From: an uncultured Bacteroidaceae bacterium
GTDB lineage: Bacteria > Bacteroidota > Bacteroidia > Bacteroidales > Bacteroidaceae
Length of the DNA stretch: 36,656 bases
Direction: 5' to 3'
Assembly: GCA_905233285.1 (NCBI GenBank)
Contig: CAJODY010000039.1
Location: forward strand, 1-36,656
Shown here one piece after another: positions 16,271 through 25,600 of the stretch. The notes below the pieces were generated by a model. It worked only from the letters and a program-made list of their open reading frames with translations, did no database searches and was not told the DNA's origin. Both the position numbers and the translations under genes were made by a program. How positions within the stretch are numbered: the first letter of the stretch is position 1; each line of letters begins with the position of its first letter.

Positions 16271-17650
16271 CTATCCAAATAACTCGCGAAGTGCCTCTTC
16301 TACTTTCCTCACGGGACGTATCTGTATCTTGAATTTCGACGTGTCTATGCCTTGCATATTGGCATTGGGTACGATGATAGTTGCAAATCCCAGTTTCTCT
16401 GCCTCTGCTATTCGTTGCAGTATTCTACTTACCGGACGAATTTCCCCCGACAGTCCTACCTCACCTGTCATACATACATCCTTGTCTATTCCTGTATCTA
16501 CGTTGCTCGACAGTACGGCTGCAATCACGCTTAGGTCAATAGCCGTATCTGTAACTCTTATACCTCCTGCTATATTCAGAAACACGTCCTTCTGCATCAG
16601 TTTGAAACCGACACGTTTTTCCAGTACAGCCAGCAGCATATTCAGTCGTCGCAGGTCGAAGCCCGTGGCAGAGCGTTGCGGATTGCCGTATGCCGCACTG
16701 CTTACCAGAGCTTGAGTCTCGATGAGCAGGGGTCTCACACCCTCAATCGCACTTGCGATGGCAACTCCCGATAGTCCTTCGCTGTTGCTGACGTCGCTCA
16801 GCAGCAGTTCCGACGGATTAGTCACCGGTCGCAGTCCGTCCTGCCTCATTTCGTATATTCCCAGTTCGGCAGTCGAACCGAAGCGGTTCTTTATGGCTCT
16901 CACTATTCGATACATATAATGCTGGTCGCCTTCAAACTGCAACACCGTATCTACCATATGTTCCAGAATCTTAGGTCCTGCAATCGTACCCTCCTTCGTT
17001 ATGTGTCCGATGATGATGACTGGGATGTTCGTCTCCTTTGCAAACTTCAGCAGCATTGCAGCACATTCGCGTATCTGACTGATACTGCCCGGAGCTGCTT
17101 CGATGTCCTGGGTCGCCATAGTCTGGATGGAGTCTATGACCACGATGTCTGGATTGCACGATTCTATATGCTTGAATACATTTTCAATCATTGCTTCGCA
17201 AACTACCAGCACACCGCTCTCCTCCTTCGTTATGCGGTCAGCCCTCAGTTTTATCTGGCGTGCACTTTCCTCTCCGCTTACGTATAGCACAGTCTTATCC
17301 TTCAGTCCCAAAGCCGTCTGCAGAATCAGCGTCGATTTTCCGATGCCCGGTTCTCCGCCCAACAGTACGAGCGAGCCGGGCACCAGTCCGCCACCCAGCA
17401 CACGGTTCAGTTCGTCGTCGTGCATATTGATACGCGGTTCCTCTGTCGTCTTTATTGTACGCATCTGTATCGGACTCGTCTTCGGTTCGTCAGTAGTGCT
17501 GAACTGCAGTCGTTTGTCGTACGTCTTCTTGCCTCCCACTCTCTGCTCCACGAACGTGTTCCACTCTCCGCACGACGGACACTTGCCAATCCATTTCGGA
17601 CTGTCATATCCGCACGCTGTGCATACATATTGTATCTTTTCCTTAGCCAT
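16271..17650 (-). CDS. radA: DNA repair protein RadA
   Basis: A 459-residue RecA-related ATPase that promotes branch migration of recombination intermediates. The N-terminal zinc finger has Cys10, Cys13, Cys24 and Cys27 (CTACGYDSPKWIGKCPSC). The Walker A motif GGEPGIGKSTL lies near residue 100 and VVIDSIQT is the Walker B region. The RadA-specific motif KNRFGSTAELG follows, and a Lon-protease-like domain forms the C-terminus. The start ATG overlaps the stop codon of the DUF4353 gene (TAATG), so the two are translationally coupled. That is an odd partner for a repair gene. Confidence 0.97.
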   Translation of the reverse strand: MAKEKIQYVCTACGYDSPKWIGKCPSCGEWNTFVEQRVGGKKTYDKRLQFSTTDEPKTSPIQMRTIKTTEEPRINMHDDELNRVLGGGLVPGSLVLLGGEPGIGKSTLILQTALGLKDKTVLYVSGEESARQIKLRADRITKEESGVLVVCEAMIENVFKHIESCNPDIVVIDSIQTMATQDIEAAPGSISQIRECAAMLLKFAKETNIPVIIIGHITKEGTIAGPKILEHMVDTVLQFEGDQHYMYRIVRAIKNRFGSTAELGIYEMRQDGLRPVTNPSELLLSDVSNSEGLSGVAIASAIEGVRPLLIETQALVSSAAYGNPQRSATGFDLRRLNMLLAVLEKRVGFKLMQKDVFLNIAGGIRVTDTAIDLSVIAAVLSSNVDTGIDKDVCMTGEVGLSGEIRPVSRILQRIAEAEKLGFATIIVPNANMQGIDTSKFKIQIRPVRKVEEALRELFG

Positions 17651-19182
17651 TATCTTACTGTCGTAAACTGTTTGTTCAATTCAAAATTCTTTGTTTCCTT
17701 GCCGCTCGTCAGCGAGTATGAGTTGCCCACCTTGAATGCAGGACACGATACCAGACTCGAGCTCCTTTGGAAATCGAACGGAGCCTTGAAGTCGATAAGT
17801 GTCTTACCAGCCTTATCCGTCACTTTCACCTGCTCTCCCTTGCTGAAATTCACACCAATGAATAGTGCAGTAGCCTGTTTGGCAGTCTCTTCAGTCGGCA
17901 CCGATGGCATCTCACCCATGCCTGCACCTATAGTAAACAACGTACCTCCCGACACCTCTATTGGAGCGAAGTCGCAGTCCAGTCCCTCCTCGGGTGCTCC
18001 TCGTTTACTCCATGCCATAACGGTTCCGCCTGAAACTATAATCGCAGGTTCTTTTTCCTTCCCTTGCTCCATAAATCCGTTGTCACCTGGTTCTGTAAAT
18101 CCGTCCTTTCCAAAAGGTGGCATCATACCGCCGAAATTCGAATCTACGGCATCATTTGTTAAGCTGATTACGGTTGTATTTCCATCTGCAAACACAATCT
18201 TTCCACCAGAATTTATTCCGTCGTCCGTAGCATTTACGGTCACGTTTCCACCGTTTATCGTTACGCCCTTCTTTCCTTCGATACCCTCAGCACCATTGCT
18301 GTTTGTTTCTACGCTTACCATTCCTGAACCAATGGTTACAGTACCTGCAGACTTTATACCCTTGCATGTCGAGATGTATTTCTGTTTCCCTCCGGGCATT
18401 CCTCCCATCGGCGGCATTCCTGGCATTCCTTGCACACTATCTCTTGGCGGAAACATACCTCCTCCCATCATCCCTGACTGTCCTTCAAACTTCTTGCGCA
18501 TCTCCTCAAACTTTTTCTTTACATCTTCTGGAATATCATCTGGATTAAATCCTCCTGGAGGGAAATTTCCTCCTCCCGGTGGTGGCCCCATCATCTTTGT
18601 CGTATCTACACCCAGATTATCGCCTTTGGTAACGACAGAGAGAGTCAGTTCGTCTATCTGCAGATCGTCCTTACAGTTTATTCCCTTGCATCCGTTGCCT
18701 AGCGCTTCTACTTGCAGAGTTCCCTTACCTGTCAGCGTCAGCTTATCCTTTGCCCAAATAGCAGCCTGTTTGTTCTTAGCAGTATCGCTACATGCAGCTA
18801 TTACGATTCGGTTCCTACTGCCTTGGGCACATTCCATCGTGACCATCTTCTTATTCTTCAGATGTATCGGTGCTCCTTCCTGACAGGTCAGGTCTAAGCC
18901 GTCGAGCAGAATCCGAGCTTTCACGTACGTATTCAGCTTCAGTTGTCCGTCGCTCGTCTTTCCTTTCAGCACATAAGTCAGTGTATTCAGATTCTTCTCA
19001 TAGTCGCGCAAATCCTTAATGCTCACTCGGTTCCCCTTCACTGCAATCTTCACGTCCTCCACCTGGTCGCCTCCGACCGTAGCCGCCTGTCCCTCGTTAT
19101 ATGTTATCGTGATAGTTTCAGCCGTGCATACCTGCCAGGCTGCCACTATTAACATCATAAAAAACAGAAATTTTTTCATCAT
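17650..19182 (-). CDS. DUF4353 (Cthe_2159-like) secreted carbohydrate-binding protein
   Basis: A 510-residue exported protein. The signal peptide is MMKKFLFFMMLIVAAWQVCTA. The rest resembles the DUF4353 / Cthe_2159 family of right-handed beta-helix proteins, some of which bind acidic plant polysaccharides such as polygalacturonate. Repeating helix rungs are visible: NRNRIVIAACSD-like, KGTLQVEALGNGCKGINCKDDLQI, GVTINGGNVTVNATDDGINSGG, and EGLDCDFAPIEVSGGTLFTIGAG (seen in parts). Between about residues 198 and 268 it carries an insert rich in Gly, Pro and Met (MMGPPPGGGNFPPGGF ... MPGMPPMGGMPGGK) around a charged helical segment. It follows the 170-residue secreted protein after 28 bases and overlaps radA by one base. 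Binding, rather than catalysis, is the likely role. Confidence 0.8.
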   Translation of the reverse strand: MMKKFLFFMMLIVAAWQVCTAETITITYNEGQAATVGGDQVEDVKIAVKGNRVSIKDLRDYEKNLNTLTYVLKGKTSDGQLKLNTYVKARILLDGLDLTCQEGAPIHLKNKKMVTMECAQGSRNRIVIAACSDTAKNKQAAIWAKDKLTLTGKGTLQVEALGNGCKGINCKDDLQIDELTLSVVTKGDNLGVDTTKMMGPPPGGGNFPPGGFNPDDIPEDVKKKFEEMRKKFEGQSGMMGGGMFPPRDSVQGMPGMPPMGGMPGGKQKYISTCKGIKSAGTVTIGSGMVSVETNSNGAEGIEGKKGVTINGGNVTVNATDDGINSGGKIVFADGNTTVISLTNDAVDSNFGGMMPPFGKDGFTEPGDNGFMEQGKEKEPAIIVSGGTVMAWSKRGAPEEGLDCDFAPIEVSGGTLFTIGAGMGEMPSVPTEETAKQATALFIGVNFSKGEQVKVTDKAGKTLIDFKAPFDFQRSSSLVSCPAFKVGNSYSLTSGKETKNFELNKQFTTVR

Positions 19183-19210
19183 ATTCGTTTTTGTTTATTG
19201 ATGCATAATC

Positions 19211-19723
19211 CTAACGGATGTCGCCATCGTATAATTCGTCGTCGTCTTCGCCGTCGGGATGTGCATCCTGGAAGGCGAGGTAGTTGCCATAGGGAACAAT
19301 CATGTCGCCCTTGGAGTGGGCAAACTGTATGCGGTGCAGCGGCTGCCAGCCGGTGCATACATTATTGGCTACCAAGGCGTTGTGCATATCTTCGTATGCA
19401 TCGCCTGTCATGGCGGGAGTACTGAGGAAGTTGTCGGGGTTCTTCATATAGTTGTAGAAGCCTGGGGTAAAGATTTTGTTGAGCATAGCCCATGCCATTG
19501 TCGTCGTACCCCATATCATTCCCGGAACCTCTTGCTCGAAAAACATCTCGTTCATATTAGCCGGTGCGGGATAGGTCTTATCTCCGATGGTGACAGAGCC
19601 GTTGTCAGCTATCGCTGCGCGCAGTCCAGCATCATCTTTTACGCTATAGTCCGTCGCCCACGCTCCCTGCACCATCGTGCACATCAGGACGATTGAAAGT
19701 AAAAATGTTTTTCGCATAGTCAT
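19211..19723 (-). CDS. Short secreted protein, possible remnant of an alpha/beta hydrolase
   Basis: A 170-residue exported protein with signal peptide MTMRKTFLLSIVLMCTMVQGAWA (the Met at 19717 is an alternative start). The second half, from TYPAPANMNEMF to HRIQFAHSKGDMIVPYGNYLAFQDAHP, resembles the C-terminal part of secreted alpha/beta hydrolases, with a plausible catalytic Asp in SKGDMIVP. There is no GxSxG nucleophile elbow and no clear catalytic His after the Asp. The protein ends in an acidic tail soon after the motif. This suggests an internally deleted and shortened remnant, though it could be a real small secreted protein. It has a strong promoter at 19751-19781 and heads the operon with the DUF4353 gene and radA. 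The family call is tentative. Confidence 0.6.
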   Translation of the reverse strand: MTMRKTFLLSIVLMCTMVQGAWATDYSVKDDAGLRAAIADNGSVTIGDKTYPAPANMNEMFFEQEVPGMIWGTTTMAWAMLNKIFTPGFYNYMKNPDNFLSTPAMTGDAYEDMHNALVANNVCTGWQPLHRIQFAHSKGDMIVPYGNYLAFQDAHPDGEDDDELYDGDIR

Positions 19724-19750
19724 ATTAGAAGGTCATTGATATTTTCACTG

Positions 19751-19781
19751 CAAACTTACGAATAAGCGAGTATTACACAAA
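19751..19781 (-). promoter_or_regulatory. Promoter of the hydrolase remnant-DUF4353-radA operon
   Basis: On the minus strand TTTG (19781-19778), 19 bases, TAAGTTTG (19758-19751). This is a full consensus match 28 bases upstream of the first start codon. Confidence 0.75.
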
Positions 19782-19810
19782 ATAAATTCATTTATTTTTA
19801 CACTCAAATT

Positions 19811-19834
19811 GTTTCAAAGTTTCAAAGTTTCAGC
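19811..19834. repeat. GTTTCAAA octamer repeat, left arm
   Basis: GTTTCAAA, GTTTCAAA, GTTTCAGC in tandem. Its reverse complement matches the repeat at 20075-20108 with one difference over 22 bases, so the two form inverted arms around a 240-base AT-rich core. Confidence 0.85.
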
Positions 19835-19900
19835 AGTAATTTTTACTCTCTATAGAGCTGTCGGAGAATGACGTCTCAGCCATTATCTCGGCACGCGCCT

Positions 19901-19937
19901 GCGATTTCAGTTTCTTGCGGGCGCGATTTCAGTTTCT
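19901..19937. repeat. 15-base direct repeat
   Basis: GCGATTTCAGTTTCT occurs at 19901-19915 and again at 19923-19937, separated by seven bases. No function is apparent. Confidence 0.85.
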
Positions 19938-20074
19938 GTTCAGCACCGCTTCGTGAAAAGTGCAGCGCCTTTATATTATATAATATTATATATATATTAA
20001 ATAGTTATCCAAAAAACCAGTTAAACAATAAGATTTATAATATATAATAAACGCGCAAGAGGAGGAAATCGAGG

Positions 20075-20108
20075 TGAAACTTTGAAACATTGAAACATTG
20101 AAACTTTG
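20075..20108. repeat. TGAAACAT octamer repeat, right arm
   Basis: TGAAACTT, TGAAACAT, TGAAACAT, TGAAACTT in tandem, then TG. It is inverted relative to the repeat at 19811-19834. Confidence 0.85.
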
Positions 20109-20162
20109 TGGTGTCTTTTCCTGATTTTGGTTGACAGTTTTTTATTCTTTTCATAACGTTTA

Positions 20163-20495
20163 ACACATTTATTAAGTTACTAAATGTGTCAACCTATTTC
20201 AGTATAAGACAATTCGCTCCGAACGACTATTAAGAGGCTTGAATTGTTAACGAATATTAAATTGTACCCAAAATTTAATGGTACAATTATATAGTCGTAA
20301 ATTTGTAGTGTGAAAGAAAAAGAGCAAAACAATCCCGGGAAAACACAGCTCTTTTCACTTCCACTTAAGCAAATTTTACCAATCCCAGACTGACTTCGTA
20401 ATACCATTAGTGCGAAGAAGGTCTTTAGAAAGGAGAACTAAATGGCAAAGACAATTTTCAAGTTACAAGGTTACAAAGTTACAACGCAAGAATGA
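20163..20495 (+). mobile_element. Possible 5' end of a lost insertion sequence or mobile gene
   Basis: ACACATTT (20163-20170) pairs with AAATGTGT (20182-20189), and TGTCAACC (20187-20194) is the inverted copy of GGTTGACA at 20129-20136. Downstream come the palindrome ATTGTACC/GGTACAAT (20261-20268, 20280-20287), a -7-like TAAATTTG (20298-20305), and a hairpin with GCTCTTT. The perfect Shine-Dalgarno AAAGGAG (20429-20435) follows, six bases before ATG at 20442. The frame reads MAKTIFKLQGYKVTTQE and stops at 20493. Its second half is just the GTTACAA repeat. This looks like the regulatory front of a gene whose body has been lost. Strong Shine-Dalgarno sites are uncommon in this phylum, which hints at foreign origin. 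Identity as an insertion sequence is a guess. Confidence 0.3.
20462..20485 (-). repeat. GTTACAA octamer-spaced repeat after susD
   Basis: Three units GTTACAAG, GTTACAAA, GTTACAAC in tandem on the plus strand. On the minus strand they follow the susD stop codon by 43 bases. Confidence 0.8.
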
Positions 20496-20528
20496 AGATG
20501 TATGACGGCTGAAGGATGAAGGACGAGT

Positions 20529-22658
20529 TCAGAATGTGCTGGTGAAGCCGTAGCCGTTGGTGAGACCACCAATGAGTCCGTTTTGAGAGATGGGGACAAG
20601 GTAGATAGGGGCACTTTTGCAGTCCCAGCCTTCGAAGAGGTCGTTGTAGTAGAATCCGTTTGCGGCTTCCTGGTCGACAATGGCCTTACCCCAATCTTTC
20701 TGATAGTAGCCGTCGGGGGTGGTGGTGATGTTGGTGAAGAGTCCTTTGATGGCTATGTTGCTGTTGGGATATGCTCCGTCTTTGTAGGTGGTATATTGTT
20801 CCCAGTCGTGCTGACCGCGCCAACCTGGGAACTGGGTGGCTTCCAGGTCGGTGGTGGGTTCGTAGCCGGCAACGAGCATGTGGGCAGGTGTAGGTGGTGT
20901 CAGACGTGATGCCAGTCCGAGTGCGGTGGGATCTACTCCTTTGTAATAGATGTAGTTGCCGATGGTGTTACCATTGGAGAAGGTGTAGTAGCCGTTGGCT
21001 GCAAGACCGTCGATCATGGCTTTTGTCAGTTCTTTGATTTCCTTCACTTTCTTGCCGATGAGACCTGTGCGGATTAGTGTCCAACGACGGTCGCCCTCAC
21101 CGGCATACTCGAAACCGCGTTCGTCAACGACTTCCTCTAATGTGACGTTGCTCTTGCCGGCAAGTCCGGCACGCGTATGTGTGAGGTTATAGTATGCGTC
21201 GGCTACAGGTTGGTCGGGAGTTGTCTTCAGCAGAGCTGATTCGGCAAGAGCCAGATAAATCTCGGAGAGACGCATGTAGGGTGCATTGATACCTGACTTA
21301 CGCTGAATGATGATGTATGGGTGTACTTGACGGTTCTCGTCAAACTTACCACAAGAAATACCTCCACCGTCGCCGGCAGTCTTCATGTTGAAGCCCAGCA
21401 GAACCTCGTAGCAGCATCCCTTGCCGTCGTAACCGCTCAGGTCCTTACGTACGAGGGCTGCATTGAGATAGGAACCTGTAACTACGCAGGAGATGTCGCG
21501 GCGCTTGTCTTTAGGGTCGAATTTGCCATAGTAGAAGGCGGGGTTGATACGTGCCTGACCGTATGACTTACAGACACCGTATTTATTGGAACTGGTGGCT
21601 GGACGTCCGATGGCATAAGGACGCTCGCAGTAGCCTGTTGCAGAGGAACCTTGGATGTTCTCGTCCTCAAAGACAGATTCGTCAGCTACTAAACCGTCGA
21701 CATCGTGAAGCTGGGTGAAGAAGGTGCTGAAGTCATTAGCGTCGAATGATGCGGCACCTGAATTCTCAGCTACCCACTTGAATGCGTCGTAGGCGATGTC
21801 GTAGTATGATTTGTAGTTTACAGGACGTGCGTAGGTGGCATTATAGATGTCGGTATAGTCGGGATGTTTCTCAAGACGCGAAGCAGGGGTGACATCGAGA
21901 CGGTAGGTCTGGTAGCTGCCTGCTTCAGAAGCAATACGTCCGAGCAGGGCATAGGCATACTGACGGGTAAACGTGGTCTTGTTGTCTTTTGTCAGTTCGG
22001 GACACAGGTCTTTGGCTTTGCTGAGTTCGTCAATCATCCTGTCGTAGATGTCGAGACGTGAGGTGAACTGCCGAGGGGTATCGTCATCAGGGGAGAATAT
22101 GCCGAGGACATCACCATAGTATTTGATGAGTTCACGGTAACAGGTGGCTTTCATGCAGACAGCCTGTCCGTAAATCTCCCGATATGTCTGACCGGTTTTC
22201 TTGTCATTCATCTCTTCCTCTCTGATACAGTATGTGAGGTTGTTCATCTTTTGGATGATGGCATAGAGCAAGGCAAAGGCAGTCTTGCTGTCGGGAGTGC
22301 CTAAGTCGTTAAGAACGGTAAACGTAGAGACGACGTCCGGATTTCCACCATTGTAGAAGGTCTCTGCCTTCAGACGACCGGAGTTCTGCTCGCCACCATG
22401 GCGCTCGATGTCTGAACCGGCAGCATCGAGGGCATAGAACAGCCCGTTGCCGAATATCTGGTCGCGCAACACGCCATGGAATTGAGTGTAGGCTCCAGAC
22501 ATGGTTGACTGACAACCGTCAACAGAGGATGTCGCCAATGATGCTGTAACAGTTGACGGAGAACTTGTTTCAAGATAGTCGTTACAGGAGCTCATGGCAA
22601 AGAGAAGGGCTGAGCAAATGACGATACCTGTTGTTATATTTCTCATTTCTGCTTGCAT
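20529..22658 (-). CDS. susD: SusD/RagB-family outer-membrane nutrient-binding lipoprotein
   Basis: A 709-residue surface lipoprotein that captures oligosaccharide or other nutrient for import by its SusC partner. The signal and lipobox read ITTGIVICSALLFAMSSC, lipid on Cys25 (Cys21 if translation starts at the second Met, 22646). SusD features include CNDYLETSSPSTVT after the lipid, TYREIYGQAVCMKATCYRELIKYYG (the tetratricopeptide-like helices, seen in parts), and PYMRLSEIYLALAESALL and VDERGFEYAGEGDRRWTLIRTG in the C-terminal part. It is longer than most SusD proteins. It lies 13 bases after susC. No glycoside hydrolase or regulator is adjacent, so the substrate cannot be inferred. The gene symbol is by family, not by proven starch use. 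Confidence 0.93.
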   Translation of the reverse strand: MQAEMRNITTGIVICSALLFAMSSCNDYLETSSPSTVTASLATSSVDGCQSTMSGAYTQFHGVLRDQIFGNGLFYALDAAGSDIERHGGEQNSGRLKAETFYNGGNPDVVSTFTVLNDLGTPDSKTAFALLYAIIQKMNNLTYCIREEEMNDKKTGQTYREIYGQAVCMKATCYRELIKYYGDVLGIFSPDDDTPRQFTSRLDIYDRMIDELSKAKDLCPELTKDNKTTFTRQYAYALLGRIASEAGSYQTYRLDVTPASRLEKHPDYTDIYNATYARPVNYKSYYDIAYDAFKWVAENSGAASFDANDFSTFFTQLHDVDGLVADESVFEDENIQGSSATGYCERPYAIGRPATSSNKYGVCKSYGQARINPAFYYGKFDPKDKRRDISCVVTGSYLNAALVRKDLSGYDGKGCCYEVLLGFNMKTAGDGGGISCGKFDENRQVHPYIIIQRKSGINAPYMRLSEIYLALAESALLKTTPDQPVADAYYNLTHTRAGLAGKSNVTLEEVVDERGFEYAGEGDRRWTLIRTGLIGKKVKEIKELTKAMIDGLAANGYYTFSNGNTIGNYIYYKGVDPTALGLASRLTPPTPAHMLVAGYEPTTDLEATQFPGWRGQHDWEQYTTYKDGAYPNSNIAIKGLFTNITTTPDGYYQKDWGKAIVDQEAANGFYYNDLFEGWDCKSAPIYLVPISQNGLIGGLTNGYGFTSTF

Positions 22659-22671
22659 TTTCAGTTTTGTC

Positions 22672-25600
22672 TTAGAATGTCACATTCAGACCGAAGGTGA
22701 ATGTACGGCTACGTGGATAAGAGTTGTAATCGAAACCCGGAGTGGGGAAGCCTGAGTAGTTGGGGTCCATCGTAGGGTTGGTGTTTACATCGGGGTCGAG
22801 TCCGTCATAACCCGTAATGCAGAAGAGGTTGCCGGCTGTGAAGTAAACACGTGCATTGCTGATACCAACCTTTGTAGTCAGAGTTTTCGGCAGGGTGTAA
22901 CCGACGGTGAGCGATTGCAGACGAAGGTAAGCGGCACTCTCTATGTAGTTGTCGCTGACGACTGGTGCGTCGAGAGACGAGTAGCCTAAAAGACCGTACT
23001 TGGCATTGGCATTGAGTGCTGCAAGTTCGGAGGGGTCGGTGACGACGTAGAGGTCGCCGTTGGCATCGGTGTTGTACATGTGCCAATGGTTATCGAACTT
23101 AGTGTTGAGACGACTCATTGAGGACCATTTGGTATTGTTGCCGCTGTGTACCGAGCGTGCATAGTTGGCATTGAATATCTTGCCGTCGAGCTGGTAAACG
23201 AAGTTGACAGCGAAGTCGAAACTTTTGTAGCGACCTGAGAAGTTGAAACCACCGGTGTGCTTAGGAAGCATGCGACCTATGACGGTGGCATCGTCGGCAT
23301 CAACCTTGCCGTCACCATTGGTATCTTCGTACTTGGGTATACCCGGGAAGGCATTCTGTCCGTCGGGTTTGCCGTAGTTTCCACTGCCGTGATAGGTCGT
23401 GAGACTGCAATCCTTCACACCGTCTTTCAGTGTCCAGATCTGTTTGCCGTTGGCATCGGTGGTGACGTTGAAGTCGTCGACACCATAGAAGCCGGCTGCC
23501 TTATAACCGATAATCAGTCCGACGGGTTCACCCTCGCGGATGACATAAGGTTTGGAGGGGTTCATGTAGGTAGAAGCGAAACGCATCTGAGCATCCATAT
23601 TGGCATCTGCCGGAATGCTTTCCACTCTCTTGATATTGTAGCTGTAAATTAAACCGCAGTTGAGGTCGAAGTCTTTCCTTTTGATGATATTGAAATTGAA
23701 TGAAAACTCAATACCCCTGTTGGATGTCTTGGCTGCGTTCTGGAACTGGTAGGAGAAACCTGAGGCAGAATTGATAGGAACGCGCATCAGACAGTCGCGG
23801 GTGGTATGCCAGTAGAACTCGAGTGTTCCGTTGAACTTGCCATTCAGGAAACTGTAGTCGATACCGAGGTTGCGGGAGATGGTCTTCTCCCATGTCAGAT
23901 TTGGATTTCCCTTCAGGTCGCCAGTGGAATAACTAAAGCTGCCGTCGCTGTTCTGCGAAATCAGCCATTGGTCGATGAAAGCACTGGGGTCGATACGGTC
24001 GTTACCCGACAGACCTAAGGACAGACGGAGTTTCAGGTTGTCGAGCCACGTCTGAGCACCCGTCATGAAGGATTCGTCGGAGATGCGCCATGCGACAGCG
24101 CCTGCGGGGAAGTAGCCCCAGCGTTTGCCCTTGGCGAACTTAGAAGAACCGTCGACGCGGGTGGTGAATGTCAGCATATAACGACTCAGCAGACTGTAGT
24201 TGACACGACCGAACCAGGAGATGGTGTGGAGAGGAATACCGATGGTGTTGGTGAAGTAGCTCTGGTTGCGGTTCAGAGCCATATGAATCTGACCGAACGC
24301 CTGGTCTTTGTCCCATGTATCAGGATATTGATATCCGAAGATGGTAGAGGAGTTGGAACGGTCAGCCAATACTTCGTTACCAGCCAATATGCTCAGGGAG
24401 TGATCTGTATTCTTCAGAAGGTCTGCAAAGTCGTAGTTCAGTGTTGTGGTCCATGATGTGTTGTAACCGTCACCCTGTGATAGGGTGGCAGAAGAAATGA
24501 GGTCGCGACCTGTATTCGGACCAATCCATGTCTCGGTCTTTGTCCAGTCGCGCGACAGACTGAGTTCGGTCTTTGCCGTAAGACGATTGATGATGTTCCA
24601 TGTCAGCGAGGTGTTCAGACGGACATACTGCCGCTTCCTGATATAGTCGTTGTCGTTGATGATATTTACCGGATTGTATTGCTGCTCTGCATAGATATTC
24701 CCTTCGCCGAAGTTGGTGGTACCTCCTTCGCCAAGTGTATGGTCAATCATGTTGAACATCCAGGGATAAACAATTGTTTCGTCGATGTTGGCAGAAGAAC
24801 TGTTGAAGTATCTGTTCTGCCTGGTTCTGTTCTCGTTGTAACGGGTATCTATGTTCAGCTTCAGTTTTCTAGTGATGGCCTGCTGCAATTTCATGTTGAT
24901 GCTCCAACGGCGATAACCGGAGTTCTTCATGGTAGCTGCATCGTCGGTATAGTTGACTGATACCATATATTTGGTCTTTTCGTTACCACCGCTTATTGAG
25001 AGGTTGTGATTCCACATGTGACCGGTTCCGAAGACGTCGTCCATATAGTTATGACTGCTCATGTTACGGTATTCCTCCAGGTGGTTGCCTTTGGCAGACC
25101 CCAGACCGTAGTATGCAGCCATATTGTCGCCGTAACCTACGGCAGTCATGTATTCCCAAGAGTTACGAACGTATGTGTGGGCGTCTTGCAGTTTCAGGAG
25201 TTTGGGTTGAGCCTTGAGCTGATAGTACATACCATAGTTAAAGGTGACCTTACCTTCCTTTGGCGATTTGGTGGTAACAATGATGATACCGTTGGCACCA
25301 CGGGCACCGTAGATGGCTGTGGATGAAGCATCTTTAAGTACGTCGATAGACTCAATCTGGTCAACGGGAATGTCGTCGATAGAACTGACTGCAATGCCGT
25401 CTACGATGAAAAGGGGAGAGTTGGACTGGGTGATGGAACCACCGCCGCGAACACGGATGGACATCTCACTGTCGGGACGACCGTCTTGAGAGATAACAGT
25501 CACACCGGACAGTTTGCCCTGGAGGGCTTCGGAAACATTGGGTACAGGCACTTTCGTCAGACTCTCGCCCGTAACTGATGCTACAGAACCCGTCACGTCC

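Larger units (their letters stand above)
19724..20528. other. 805-base intergenic region rich in repeats, no intact gene
   Basis: Between the hydrolase remnant and susD I see no convincing long gene. From left to right it holds the promoter at 19751-19781, an octamer repeat at 19811-19834, two copies of a 15-mer (19901-19915 and 19923-19937), and a very AT-rich stretch near 19970-20050. Then come an inverted octamer repeat at 20075-20108, overlapping inverted repeats at 20129-20194, a palindrome at 20261-20287 followed by a TAAATTTG box, an orphan Shine-Dalgarno with a 17-codon frame (20429-20495), and another octamer repeat at 20462-20485. A minus-strand frame of 72 codons at 20189-20407 has no family resemblance and is not called. 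Confidence 0.7.

Noticed and set aside
17420-18883. 487-codon plus-strand frame across radA and the DUF4353 gene
   Set aside because: It is antisense to two strongly supported genes, has no family resemblance and mirrors the Gly/Pro-rich insert. It is a shadow frame.
20189-20407. 72-codon minus-strand frame in the repeat-rich gap
   Set aside because: There is no start context, no motif and atypical composition, and it overlaps palindromes and a plus-strand leader-like region.
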